A program made the translations under genes and the position numbers. Under the pieces are notes generated by a model. The model had not been told where the DNA came from. It did not search any database and worked only from the letters and a program-made list of their open reading frames with translations. Below, piece after piece: positions 35,778 to 44,228 of a stretch of 64,000 nucleotides of DNA (positions are counted from its first letter, which is position 1; each line of letters starts with the position of its first letter). Origin of the DNA: an uncultured Erythrobacter sp. Lineage in GTDB: Bacteria; Pseudomonadota; Alphaproteobacteria; Sphingomonadales; Sphingomonadaceae. Location of the stretch: assembly GCA_947493165.1 (NCBI GenBank), contig CANLPY010000002.1, positions 124,001 through 188,000 of the forward strand. The letters run 5' to 3'.

Positions 35778-37510
35778 ACGCGGCTGCAACGGCAAGTGAT
35801 CCGCTCGCCGATGCGCTGCTAGCGGCCCGGCTGTTTCTGATTTCTCCGAAAACTCTGGGCGGAATGCAATTGCGCGGCGGTGGGCCGATGCGCGATGCTT
35901 TGCTCAATGCTATCCGGGATGCTGGCACGCGGCTGCGCCGACTGCCCGCTCATGTCGATGATGAGCGGCTGCTTGGCGGAGTGGACATAGCCGCGAGCCT
36001 CGCAAGCGGCCGCGCGGTGCATCAGCGCGGCATTCTGTCCGAAGCGGCAGAGGCTGGCGCGACCTTGCTGCTACCTATGGCAGAGCGGATGAGGGATGCG
36101 CTCGCCGGGCGGTTGGTCCAAGCGTTCGAGACTGATGCGAGCGCTGCGCCGCATGGTTGGATTCTTCTCGACGATGGAATCGAAGCCGAGGAAAGGCCTC
36201 CCCGCACAATGCTGGAGCGGACGGCCTTCCATTGTGATCTTTCGCAGTCCGAATGGCGAGACAGCGTGGAGCTACCCAAGGCAGCCAAGTCCACCACGCC
36301 GGCCGATGTTGCTGCGCCTGATGCAGCTTCGCTCACCGCGCTCGCAAACACTGCCGCTGCGCTTGGCGTGGACGGCCTCCGGCCACTGATATTCGTGCAA
36401 GAGGTAGCCCGGGCCAATGCGGCCCTTGAGGGCCGGAAGACCATCGCAGAGAGGGATTTGACCGTCGCCGTGCGGCTCGTTCTAGCGCCGCGCGCCACCC
36501 AATTCCCTCAGACCGAAGATGAGAGTGCCGAGCCGCCCGAACAAAGCAATGATCCAGCGCCAGACAATGACACGCAGGAGAATACCGATCCGGGTGATCG
36601 CGCGCTGGAGGACATATTGGTCGAAGCCGCTGAAGCTGCCATTCCCGCTGACCTGCTCGCGCAGCTCTCAAGCGATAAGGCGAAACGTGCGGCACAAAGC
36701 AGCGGTACTGGGCAAAAGCGCAAATCCGCCCTGCGCGGCAAACCGCTGGGTACGCGGCCCGGCCTGCCGCGTGGCGGCGCGCGCCTTGCGTTGATCGACA
36801 GTCTGCGGGCGGCTGTTCCTTGGCAACCTTTGCGCCGCCGAGAATTGGGTAGGGAAATAGATGAAGCTGGCGCAAACGAGCAGATCATCATGCGCAGGGA
36901 AGACTTGCGGGTAAAGCGCTTTGAAGAACGCGCAGGCCGGGTCACGATTTTTTGCGTCGATGCCTCTGGCTCTGCCGCAGCTGCGCGTCTGGCCGAGGCA
37001 AAGGGCGCCGTCGAACTCATGCTGGCGCAGGTATATGTTACACGCAGCGAAGTGGCTCTGATCGCCTTTCGCGGAGAGGGTGCGGAGTTGTTGTTGCCCC
37101 CCACCCGATCACTCACCCGAGCACGGCGCGCCTTGTCGGAACTGCCCGGTGGCGGCGGTACACCGCTGGCAAACGGGCTGACGATGGCCCGCGATCTGGC
37201 CGACATGATCGCTGCGCGCGGACGCACGCCAAGCCTTGTTGTCCTCACCGATGGTCGCGGCAATATCGCTGCTGATGGCTCACCCGGTCGCAAGCAGGCC
37301 GGTGCAGATGCCGATGCCGCCGCCAAAGCAATCCTACACAGCGGGTACGAGGCGTTGGTGATCGACATCGCCGCCCGGCCCGGGCCCCACGCGCCAGATC
37401 TCGCCGCATCAATGGGCGCACGCTTCCTCGCCCTGCCAATGGCGGATGCGAAAATGCTGCACGCGGCCGTTGCCGCTGCGACCGCTTCAGCCAACAAAGC
37501 CGCCGCATGA
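35774..37510 (+). CDS. bchD: Magnesium chelatase subunit BchD
   Basis: The 578-residue product has an N-terminal AAA-like domain that lacks a normal P-loop, an acidic Pro-rich linker (EDESAEPPEQSNDPAPDNDT) and a C-terminal von Willebrand A domain with the metal site FCVDASGSAAAARL and LTDGRGNI. BchD is the platform that links the BchI ring to BchH. ATGA overlaps join it to bchI and bchO. Confidence 0.96.
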   Translation: MNAAATASDPLADALLAARLFLISPKTLGGMQLRGGGPMRDALLNAIRDAGTRLRRLPAHVDDERLLGGVDIAASLASGRAVHQRGILSEAAEAGATLLLPMAERMRDALAGRLVQAFETDASAAPHGWILLDDGIEAEERPPRTMLERTAFHCDLSQSEWRDSVELPKAAKSTTPADVAAPDAASLTALANTAAALGVDGLRPLIFVQEVARANAALEGRKTIAERDLTVAVRLVLAPRATQFPQTEDESAEPPEQSNDPAPDNDTQENTDPGDRALEDILVEAAEAAIPADLLAQLSSDKAKRAAQSSGTGQKRKSALRGKPLGTRPGLPRGGARLALIDSLRAAVPWQPLRRRELGREIDEAGANEQIIMRREDLRVKRFEERAGRVTIFCVDASGSAAAARLAEAKGAVELMLAQVYVTRSEVALIAFRGEGAELLLPPTRSLTRARRALSELPGGGGTPLANGLTMARDLADMIAARGRTPSLVVLTDGRGNIAADGSPGRKQAGADADAAAKAILHSGYEALVIDIAARPGPHAPDLAASMGARFLALPMADAKMLHAAVAAATASANKAAA

Positions 37511-38391
37511 GCCGCGCGCTCGATTGGCAGCGCGATGGACTAATCTGGCCGCATCGCGCTAGCAGCACATTCGTGCGAGCAGGCGGTGCGCGCTGGCATG
37601 CACAGCAGATGGGGAGCGGCCCAGTGATCCTGCTGCTCCATGGCACGGGCGCATCGTGCCATTCTTGGCGCGACGTCATGCCGTCACTGGCTGAAAACTT
37701 CACCGTGATCGCACCGGACCTGCCGCGCCACGCCTTTACCAGCGGACACGGTCCAGAGACGATGGCGCTGCCCAGCATGGCCCGCGCACTCGGGCAATTG
37801 CTGGATGAGTTAAACGTTCAGCCTGATATGATTGTCGGGCATTCAGCCGGTGCCGCCTTGGCATTGCAAATCGCGCTCGACCGAAAGCTCGATATTCCCC
37901 TGATCGGCCTAAACGCGGCGCTGCGTCCCTTCCCCGGCTTGGCTGCGCAGCTCTTTCCAGCTTTTGCCAAAATGCTATTCGTCAATCCGCTGGTCCCGCG
38001 CTTGTTTTCTAAGAGCGTATCGCGGCGCGAGGATGCGGAGAAATTCCTCAGGCGCGCCACAAATTCGCGGATCGATGAGGCGGGTATGGCGTGTTATGCC
38101 GCGCTACTTGCTAACAGTCGCCACACGAAAGGCGCGCTGGCGATGATGGCAAACTGGGATTTGCCCGCGCTACAATCGCGCTTGCCATCCATCAAAAATC
38201 CTGTGCTGCTGGTCCATTCGGTACGCGATAAGGCCGTGCCCATCAGCGCCGCACGCGAAGCGGCTCAACTGCTTCCCAATGCTCGGCTCGAAGAGCTGCC
38301 GCAGCTTGGCCATCTTGCGCATGAAGAAGACCCCGAGAATGCCGCGCGCTTGATCGCCGCATTCGCCGATCTTCATGGTATAGGCTGCTAA
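37507..38391 (+). CDS. bchO: BchO, Mg-chelatase-associated alpha/beta hydrolase
   Basis: The 294-residue product is an alpha/beta-hydrolase with the HGTGASCHSWRDVMP oxyanion region, nucleophile elbow GHSAGAALAL and a C-terminal His in GHLAHEED. BchO proteins accompany bchI/bchD in phototrophic proteobacteria; the biochemical role is not settled. It overlaps the bchD stop by four bases and is followed 19 bp later by a 57-residue ORF. Confidence 0.94.
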   Translation: MSRALDWQRDGLIWPHRASSTFVRAGGARWHAQQMGSGPVILLLHGTGASCHSWRDVMPSLAENFTVIAPDLPRHAFTSGHGPETMALPSMARALGQLLDELNVQPDMIVGHSAGAALALQIALDRKLDIPLIGLNAALRPFPGLAAQLFPAFAKMLFVNPLVPRLFSKSVSRREDAEKFLRRATNSRIDEAGMACYAALLANSRHTKGALAMMANWDLPALQSRLPSIKNPVLLVHSVRDKAVPISAAREAAQLLPNARLEELPQLGHLAHEEDPENAARLIAAFADLHGIGC

Positions 38392-38410
38392 GCGAACACG
38401 GGAGACAGCG

Positions 38411-38584
38411 ATGGAAGGGCACAATTGGGGCTGGATCGAAATTGCGATGTTTTACGGGATCGCGCTAGGCTTTGCCGGGTGGCAATATTGGTCGGTCAGC
38501 AAATCGCTGGAGGAAGACCGCGCCAATCGCCGAGCGAAGGAGGCTAAGGAAGCTGCGAACGACCCCGTAGAAGACGCTGACTAG
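38411..38584 (+). CDS. Small membrane protein between bchO and crtC
   Basis: This 57-residue ORF is too short for the track. It has one membrane helix (about residues 8-27, GWIEIAMFYGIALGFAGWQYW) and a charged helical tail with alternating Lys/Glu/Ala. It starts 19 bp after bchO with GGAGACAGCG just upstream and its TAG overlaps the convergent crtC stop. The position in the bchIDO operon suggests a photosynthesis-related role. No family is recognised. Confidence 0.55.
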   Translation: MEGHNWGWIEIAMFYGIALGFAGWQYWSVSKSLEEDRANRRAKEAKEAANDPVEDAD

Positions 38585-39513
38585 AACTTTCGACGCGGCA
38601 TCCGAAACGGCAGCATGAACTGCACCACTGGCGAGGCGTAGCGGCGCAAGTCCAAGCTCTCCTGCACCGCAATTACTGGCTCTCCATAAATCCTCGAAGA
38701 CACAGTAGAGCGAGCGTAAAACGGCGTATCTTCCCACGTTTTTACGACTTTCGCATCGCCGTGATCGGCACGGGTTCTGCGCTGAACCTGCCACTTTGAA
38801 TTGGGCAAGCCCGCTACCATTGGCAGCTCTGCCTGTTCTGGAACACCGGCTTGATCAAAGCGGATCGCGCTAGCAAAACGCGAACCATCGGCCCGCTCTC
38901 CCTCGTAAGACACAACCGCCCCATCGGACAGATGCGCGCGAGACCAATGCCAAGACCGAAACCCCTCTTCGAGCGACTCGCTGCCGCGATTGTGATCGAT
39001 ATAGCCGCTACCGCTCCACGACAGATCGGGATCAGCCATTTCAACGACGACCCGCGCTCGCGGCGCAAGGCAATGCCAAATGTGCTTTTCTTCAGGGTCC
39101 AATGCGAAGCCAACTGGATTCAGCATCTCCGGCACAATCCGCACCCGCCCGCGAACTGGCCTACGCCATGGCACGCCTAGCCGCTTGTCACGCTCGATAA
39201 TGTCAATCTCGAGCGCATCTCCTGTCCAGCGCATCGAACTTGGTCCGATGTTCAATTCCTTGGCATTGCGAGAGACATCTTCGGCCGGGCGTTCTGTCAT
39301 CGCCCAACGCGATTGCGGACCATAAAGCGCAACGTTGAGCGATGAATGGTCCTCTGGATGGCCGCGCCCGCTGGCCTTGTAATAGGGTGAAAAAACGCTG
39401 CCGATAAAGGCAATGATTGTCAGGCCGTACTTCCCGTCGTCGCTGATCGCGTCGATGTACCACCAAGTATAGCACCCCGGTGGAACCGCCGCATCGAAGC
39501 GAGGTCCGAGCAC
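38581..39513 (-). CDS. crtC: Hydroxyneurosporene synthase (CrtC)
   Basis: The product of about 310 residues begins the family core at PGCYTWWYIDAISDDGKYGLTIIAFIGSVFSPYY and continues through HNRGSESLEEGFRSWHWSR. CrtC hydrates acyclic carotenoids at the C1,2 double bond in the spheroidene/spirilloxanthin pathway. The track start at 39789 lies deep in crtD and encodes non-family residues. A GTG at 39513, 16 codons before GCYTWWY, is the best start, giving a 94-bp overlap with crtD. Confidence 0.85.
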   Translation of the reverse strand: MLGPRFDAAVPPGCYTWWYIDAISDDGKYGLTIIAFIGSVFSPYYKASGRGHPEDHSSLNVALYGPQSRWAMTERPAEDVSRNAKELNIGPSSMRWTGDALEIDIIERDKRLGVPWRRPVRGRVRIVPEMLNPVGFALDPEEKHIWHCLAPRARVVVEMADPDLSWSGSGYIDHNRGSESLEEGFRSWHWSRAHLSDGAVVSYEGERADGSRFASAIRFDQAGVPEQAELPMVAGLPNSKWQVQRRTRADHGDAKVVKTWEDTPFYARSTVSSRIYGEPVIAVQESLDLRRYASPVVQFMLPFRMPRRKF

Positions 39514-41000
39514 AGTGTGTTCGCAGCCAGTTGCCCGCTTAATGCGGCCATGGGCACGCCGGCCCCCGGGTGCGTTGCCCCGCCCGCGCAATAAAGCCCC
39601 GGTATCTTGGTCTTGGGCCCTTGCCTCTGGAATGATGCCGCCCAACCGTGCGATGCCCGGCCGTACAGCGCTCCGCCTGTCGACGGGAACAATTTCCCCC
39701 AGTCTTCCGGTGTCGCCAGTTGATGCGGCATCGGGCTTTCCAGCTCCAGTCCGCAGCGTGTCAGACTGTTCCTCATCTGATCGGTGCATTGCGCGATCTC
39801 CTCTTGGGTGTAGCTGTAGATGTCGCCATTTGCTGGCGCGTTGACGATGATCTGAATGCGTTCACGCTTATCGCTCGGCGCTTGCGAGTATGCCGATGCG
39901 CCGCGATCTTGCGCGCAGACATAGGCGGTCGGATCACTTGGCATTTGGCCGCTGGCGATTTGTTGAAACTCGCGGGCGTAATCGGGTGAGAAAAACACAT
40001 TGTGATGCTGCAAATCAAAGCCAGAGGCTTTGGCATGAGCAAACCACACGAAGGCCGATAGTGAGCGCTTGTGCGGCGGCATCTTGGCGACTGAGAGCGC
40101 GGCCCGTCCGCCAAATTTGCCAGACGAAAGCGCCGCTGGATCAGCATTGCAGATCACCCGGTCGGCTTCGATTTGTTCGCCAGAGACCAGACGCAATCCG
40201 CGCACCGCGCTTTTACTGGTCAGAATTTCGGCTACTGGCGTTTCAAAGCGATAGACCGCACCCTTGCTTTCACCCAGTTTGCGCAAGGCGTTGGCAAGCG
40301 CATTCATTCCGCCATCAATCAACCACACGCCGGTTGCCTCGACATGGGCTATCAGCATTAACGTGGCGGGCGCTTCAAACGGAGATGATCCGCAATAGGT
40401 TGAATAACGGCCAAACAATTGCCGCAGGCGCGGATCTTCAAAATGCTTGCCGAGCGCGTGCCACATACTCTCAAACGGCTTCATCGCCGCCATCTCTGGC
40501 AGCCGTGTCAGCCCAATTCGCGCCATCATCGGCAGCGGCGTGCTGGCCTTTGGTCCGCGCATGAACGGTTCGTTGAGCACATTATAGATGCGCGCTGCCT
40601 CTGCCCGGAAATCACGATAGCCCTGCGCCGCCTTGGTGCCTGCGAAATCGCCAATAGCAGCCTCGCTGCGCAGTGGATCAGCAAACAGATCAAGATGCCC
40701 GGTGTCATCCCACGCATGTCGCGCGATCACTTCGGCTCGTCGGACAGAGATATAATCATCGAGCCGCGTGCCGCATTCGCGAAAGATGCCGTCGAACACA
40801 TCGCGCATGGTGAAAACCGTTGGACCGGCATCAATATGCTGACCATCAACCTCAATCCGGCGCGCTTTACCTCCGGTCCAGGCCTCTTTTTCGTAAACAG
40901 CGACTTGATGTCCACGCGCAGCAAGCAGAGCGGCGCTCGCTAGCCCACCTATTCCGCTTCCGATAATTGCGACTCGCGCACTCAAAGGCGTATCTCCCAC
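39420..41000 (-). CDS. crtD: Methoxyneurosporene dehydrogenase / hydroxyneurosporene desaturase (CrtD)
   Basis: The 526-residue product is a phytoene-desaturase-family FAD enzyme: VAIIGSGIGGLASAALLAARGHQVAVYEK at the N-terminus and YCAGGATHPGAGVPMAALSGQLAA at the C-terminus. It desaturates C3,4 in acyclic carotenoids. Start options are GTG at 41000 or TTG at 40985, the latter with GGGAG 8 bases before it. The 3' end runs 26 residues past the usual terminus and overlaps crtC. It shares a promoter region with crtF. Confidence 0.92.
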   Translation of the reverse strand: MGDTPLSARVAIIGSGIGGLASAALLAARGHQVAVYEKEAWTGGKARRIEVDGQHIDAGPTVFTMRDVFDGIFRECGTRLDDYISVRRAEVIARHAWDDTGHLDLFADPLRSEAAIGDFAGTKAAQGYRDFRAEAARIYNVLNEPFMRGPKASTPLPMMARIGLTRLPEMAAMKPFESMWHALGKHFEDPRLRQLFGRYSTYCGSSPFEAPATLMLIAHVEATGVWLIDGGMNALANALRKLGESKGAVYRFETPVAEILTSKSAVRGLRLVSGEQIEADRVICNADPAALSSGKFGGRAALSVAKMPPHKRSLSAFVWFAHAKASGFDLQHHNVFFSPDYAREFQQIASGQMPSDPTAYVCAQDRGASAYSQAPSDKRERIQIIVNAPANGDIYSYTQEEIAQCTDQMRNSLTRCGLELESPMPHQLATPEDWGKLFPSTGGALYGRASHGWAASFQRQGPKTKIPGLYCAGGATHPGAGVPMAALSGQLAANTLCSDLASMRRFHRGAILGGTSTRSATTGSTA

Positions 41001-41028
41001 GCAATATGATTGACCTTTACATCCAATA

Positions 41029-41046
41029 TGTCCAATCTTTTGGACA
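41029..41046. promoter_or_regulatory. PpsR/CrtJ operator between crtD and crtF
   Basis: TGT-CCAATCTTTTGG-ACA is a perfect match to TGT-N12-ACA, with extra inner symmetry (TGTCCAA/TTGGACA). It lies 29 bp from the crtD start and 28 bp from the crtF start in the divergent gap, so one operator may serve both. Confidence 0.8.
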
Positions 41047-41073
41047 TATGCGCATATTTAGATCCCACCACTG

Positions 41074-42195
41074 ATGACATCCACCACTTGGAAAGAGCGC
41101 TGGGCGACGCGGCGTAACGCCGTCATCGGCAGTCCAAAATTCCAGCATTGGGCATCACGCATTCCCTTCATGCGCACCGTGGCACGCAAGCGCGCTGCCG
41201 GGATGTTCGATCTGATTGCAGGCTTTGCGTATTCCAAAGTGCTGTACGCCATGGTGGAGAGCGGGCTTGTCGACTTTCTATCAGTCGGTGCGAGCAACTT
41301 ACCTGACATCGCAGCGAAGGCCGGCCTTGATGGGATTGCAGCTGACCGCCTGATGCGCGCAGCCGCTTCGCTCGACTTGGTTGAGGAGGTTGCGCCGAAC
41401 CGTTGGATGCTTGGCGAACAAGGTGCAGCGTTGCATTCAAACAGCGGCGCAAAGGCGATGATCCGCCACCACCGCCTGCTTTACCGCGACTTGATTGATC
41501 CACTTGCGCTCCTGCGCAACAATCGCGCAAAGCCAACCGAGTTGTCGCGATATTGGTCCTATGCGGGCGCGCTTCATGGCCATGCCGAGCGCGGCGAAGA
41601 GACCAACGAATATTCCGAATTGATGGCAATGTCTCAGCACTTTGTCGCGGAGCAAGTGCTCTCTGCCTTCCCCTTTCGCGGGATTGCTTCTGTGCTCGAT
41701 GTTGGCGGAGGCAGCGGTGCCTTTATTCGTGCAATCGGGGCGGAGCATCCAATTGCCAAACTGGGTGTATTCGATCTGCCCGAAGTGGCGACAGGCGCTC
41801 TCAAGCCATTGCAAGATGAGCTGGGCGCAAACCGCGTAACGACGCATGGCGGCAACTTTTTCACTGATCCAATTCCCGGCGGCTATGACCTCATCACGTT
41901 AAGCCGGATCTTGCACGATCATGATGATGAGCCTGCGCTTACTCTGCTGCGAAATATCCACGCATCGCTGACGCCAGGCAAACGTCTGTTGATTGCCGAA
42001 CCGCTTTCTGGCGTGCGCGGCGCAAAGGCAATGGGGGATGCATTTTTCGGGCTATACCTGTGGGCGATGGGATCAGGCAGACCGCGCACGACTCAGGAAA
42101 TCACTGCGTTGCTGAAGGAAGCCGGTTTCGCACATACCAAAGTGGTCAGCACACCCCAACCCGTGGTCGCAGGCATCATCGTCGCGTCAGCCTGA
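41074..42195 (+). CDS. crtF: Hydroxyneurosporene O-methyltransferase (CrtF)
   Basis: The 373-residue product has the plant-type O-methyltransferase layout: an N-terminal dimerisation helix region (RKRAAGMFDLIAGFAYSKVLYAMVESGLVDFLS) and a SAM-binding domain with VLDVGGGSGAFIRAI, and catalytic SRILHDHDD. It methylates the 1-hydroxy group of acyclic carotenoids using SAM. Divergent from crtD across a PpsR operator. Confidence 0.93.
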   Translation: MTSTTWKERWATRRNAVIGSPKFQHWASRIPFMRTVARKRAAGMFDLIAGFAYSKVLYAMVESGLVDFLSVGASNLPDIAAKAGLDGIAADRLMRAAASLDLVEEVAPNRWMLGEQGAALHSNSGAKAMIRHHRLLYRDLIDPLALLRNNRAKPTELSRYWSYAGALHGHAERGEETNEYSELMAMSQHFVAEQVLSAFPFRGIASVLDVGGGSGAFIRAIGAEHPIAKLGVFDLPEVATGALKPLQDELGANRVTTHGGNFFTDPIPGGYDLITLSRILHDHDDEPALTLLRNIHASLTPGKRLLIAEPLSGVRGAKAMGDAFFGLYLWAMGSGRPRTTQEITALLKEAGFAHTKVVSTPQPVVAGIIVASA

Positions 42196-42203
42196 CAATA
42201 AAG

Positions 42204-42221
42204 TGTCTGCTTTGTTTGACA
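42204..42221. promoter_or_regulatory. PpsR/CrtJ operator 1 before bchC
   Basis: TGT-CTGCTTTGTTTG-ACA matches TGT-N12-ACA perfectly and its end contains a -35-like TTGACA (42216-42221). It lies 89 bp upstream of the bchC ATG, 8 bp from the second operator. Confidence 0.8.
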
Positions 42222-42229
42222 CTTAGGCT

Positions 42230-42247
42230 TGTAAGGCGTAGTTCACA
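42230..42247. promoter_or_regulatory. PpsR/CrtJ operator 2 before bchC
   Basis: TGT-AAGGCGTAGTTC-ACA is a second perfect TGT-N12-ACA, 8 bp after operator 1. It would cover the -10 region (about 42239-42244) of a promoter whose -35 lies in operator 1. This is the tandem arrangement known for CrtJ repression of bchC in Rhodobacter. Confidence 0.8.
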
Positions 42248-42309
42248 TACAGGAAATTCCTCCTTGAAGAGCGATCGCATTGATGCGGCGAAGGGGCTGA
42301 GGACAAGAG

Positions 42310-43245
42310 ATGGATGCACTAGCCGTTACACTTGAGGGGCCTGAGCGCTTGGCGCTTAAGCAGCTTGAGTTGTGCGCGCCTGAAGCCTCCGATGTCCTTG
42401 TAGAAACAGCATACAGCGGAATAAGCGGCGGCACAGAAAAGCTGTTGTGGAGCGGCGAAATGCCCGCATTTCCGGGCATGGGCTACCCATTGGTGCCCGG
42501 ATACGAGTCGGTTGGCCGCGTCATTGATGCAGGCTCAGATGCGCAGAACCGAATCGGTGATTGGGTCTTCGTTCCTGGCGCAAATTGCTACAAAGAAGCG
42601 CGCGGGTTGTTCGGCGGAACATCGCAGCGGCTGATCGTTCCATCACAGCGCGCTTTGCCTGTTTCCGAGTCGCTAGGCGATTCGGGAGTGCTCATCGCAT
42701 TGGCCGCAACTGCACTTCACGCCATCAATGGCGGCGCAGCTCCTGAGCTCATAATCGGTCACGGCGTACTTGGCCGGTTGCTGGCGCGCCTTACCATCGC
42801 AACTGGTGCGCCCGCACCAACCGTGTGGGAAACGCAGGCCAGCAGGCGCGATGGAGCCCAAGGTTATACTGTGGTCGCCCCTGATCAGGATCAGCGCACA
42901 GATTACGCCTCTATCTATGATGCAAGCGGCGATGCTGACTTGATTGACGCTTTGATCCGGCGCCTTGCCAAAGGCGGAGAGATCACGCTCGCAGGCTTCT
43001 ATTCCAAACGTCTTGGCTTTGATTTTGCGCCTGCCTTCATGGCGGAAGCGCGCCTTCGCATTGCCGCAGAATGGCAACCGCAGGACCTCGCGCAAACCAG
43101 CGCTCTGATCGAAGCGGGCACACTTAATCTTAGCGGATTGGTTAGCGATCGGCAGCCTGCCGAAAGCGCCGCTACCGCTTATCCACGCGCATTCGGCGAT
43201 CCCGACTGCCTCAAAATGATTCTCGATTGGAGAGGCTGCGCATGA
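42310..43245 (+). CDS. bchC: Bacteriochlorophyllide a 3-hydroxyethyl dehydrogenase (BchC)
   Basis: The 311-residue product is a medium-chain dehydrogenase-like protein with TAYSGISGGTEKLLWSGEMP and YPLVPGYESVGRV, and a C-terminal LNLSGLVSDRQPA stretch typical of BchC. It oxidises the 3-hydroxyethyl group to acetyl in bacteriochlorophyllide a synthesis. Two operators lie upstream. Its stop overlaps the bchX ATG (ATGA). Confidence 0.95.
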   Translation: MDALAVTLEGPERLALKQLELCAPEASDVLVETAYSGISGGTEKLLWSGEMPAFPGMGYPLVPGYESVGRVIDAGSDAQNRIGDWVFVPGANCYKEARGLFGGTSQRLIVPSQRALPVSESLGDSGVLIALAATALHAINGGAAPELIIGHGVLGRLLARLTIATGAPAPTVWETQASRRDGAQGYTVVAPDQDQRTDYASIYDASGDADLIDALIRRLAKGGEITLAGFYSKRLGFDFAPAFMAEARLRIAAEWQPQDLAQTSALIEAGTLNLSGLVSDRQPAESAATAYPRAFGDPDCLKMILDWRGCA

Positions 43246-44225
43246 CAATGCTTGATGTGGACGCACTACGTGATGAAGCGAGCCAGGAACCTGATCCCGT
43301 GCATACGGGCGAAGTGACCAGCGAAACGCAGGTTATCGCGATTTACGGCAAAGGCGGCTCGGGCAAGAGCTTTGCTCTGTCCAACCTCAGCTACATGATG
43401 GCGCAGCAAGGAAAGCGCGTGCTGTTAATTGGCTGTGATCCCAAATCGGACACGACCAGCCTGCTGTTCGGCGGCAAGAGCTGCCCGACCATTATCGAGA
43501 CCTCGTCTAAAAAGAAGCTCGCAGGCGAAGACGTGTCAATCGAAGACGTGTGCTTCCAGCGTGACGGCGTGTTCGCAATGGAGCTGGGCGGTCCAGAAGT
43601 TGGTCGCGGCTGCGGCGGACGCGGCATCATTCACGGTTTTGAGCTGCTTGAGAAACTCGGCTTTCACGAATGGGGCTTTGATTACGTCCTGCTTGATTTC
43701 CTCGGCGACGTTGTGTGCGGCGGGTTCGGCCTGCCGATCGCGCGCGACATGTGCCAGAAAGTGATCGTGGTCGGATCGAACGATCTGCAATCGCTTTATG
43801 TCGCCAACAATGTTTGCCACGCGGTCGAATATTTCCGCAAAATGGGCGGAAATGTCGGCGTAGCTGGCATGATCATTAACAAGGATGACGGAACCGGCGA
43901 AGCGCAAGCCTTTGCCGATGCGGTGGATATTCCGGTACTCACCGCGATCCCTGCTAATGAAGATATTCGCCGCAAGTCGGCCAATTACCAGATCATCGGT
44001 GTCCCCGGCGGCGAATGGGCTGGCCTGTTTGAAGAGCTCGCGACCAACGTTGCTGAAGCGCCTCCAAAACAGCCCGCTCCCCTCGATCAAGATGGCCTGC
44101 TCGGTCTGTTCTCACCTGAGGACACAGGCGGCGATATCCAATTGGTTCCTGCAACCCAAGCTGACATGCGCGGCGGTGTCTTTGAAGAGAAGCCGTCGCT
44201 TGAAGTCGTCTATGACGAGGTATGA
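43242..44225 (+). CDS. bchX: Chlorophyllide a reductase iron protein BchX
   Basis: The 327-residue NifH-like subunit has the P-loop YGKGGSGKSFALSNL, the [4Fe-4S] ligands in RGCGGRGII and GDVVCGGFGLP, and IGCDPKSDTTSLL. It passes electrons with ATP hydrolysis to BchY/BchZ to reduce chlorophyllide a. The ATG at 43242 overlaps the bchC stop, so the track start at 43227 (TTG) is not used. Its TGA is in the same frame as the bchY coding sequence. Confidence 0.95.
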   Translation: MTMLDVDALRDEASQEPDPVHTGEVTSETQVIAIYGKGGSGKSFALSNLSYMMAQQGKRVLLIGCDPKSDTTSLLFGGKSCPTIIETSSKKKLAGEDVSIEDVCFQRDGVFAMELGGPEVGRGCGGRGIIHGFELLEKLGFHEWGFDYVLLDFLGDVVCGGFGLPIARDMCQKVIVVGSNDLQSLYVANNVCHAVEYFRKMGGNVGVAGMIINKDDGTGEAQAFADAVDIPVLTAIPANEDIRRKSANYQIIGVPGGEWAGLFEELATNVAEAPPKQPAPLDQDGLLGLFSPEDTGGDIQLVPATQADMRGGVFEEKPSLEVVYDEV

Positions 44226-44228
44226 CCA

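Noticed and set aside
39890-40564. Plus-strand ORF (224 aa) inside crtD
   Set aside because: Antisense to crtD, Arg- and Cys-rich, low protein-like quality.
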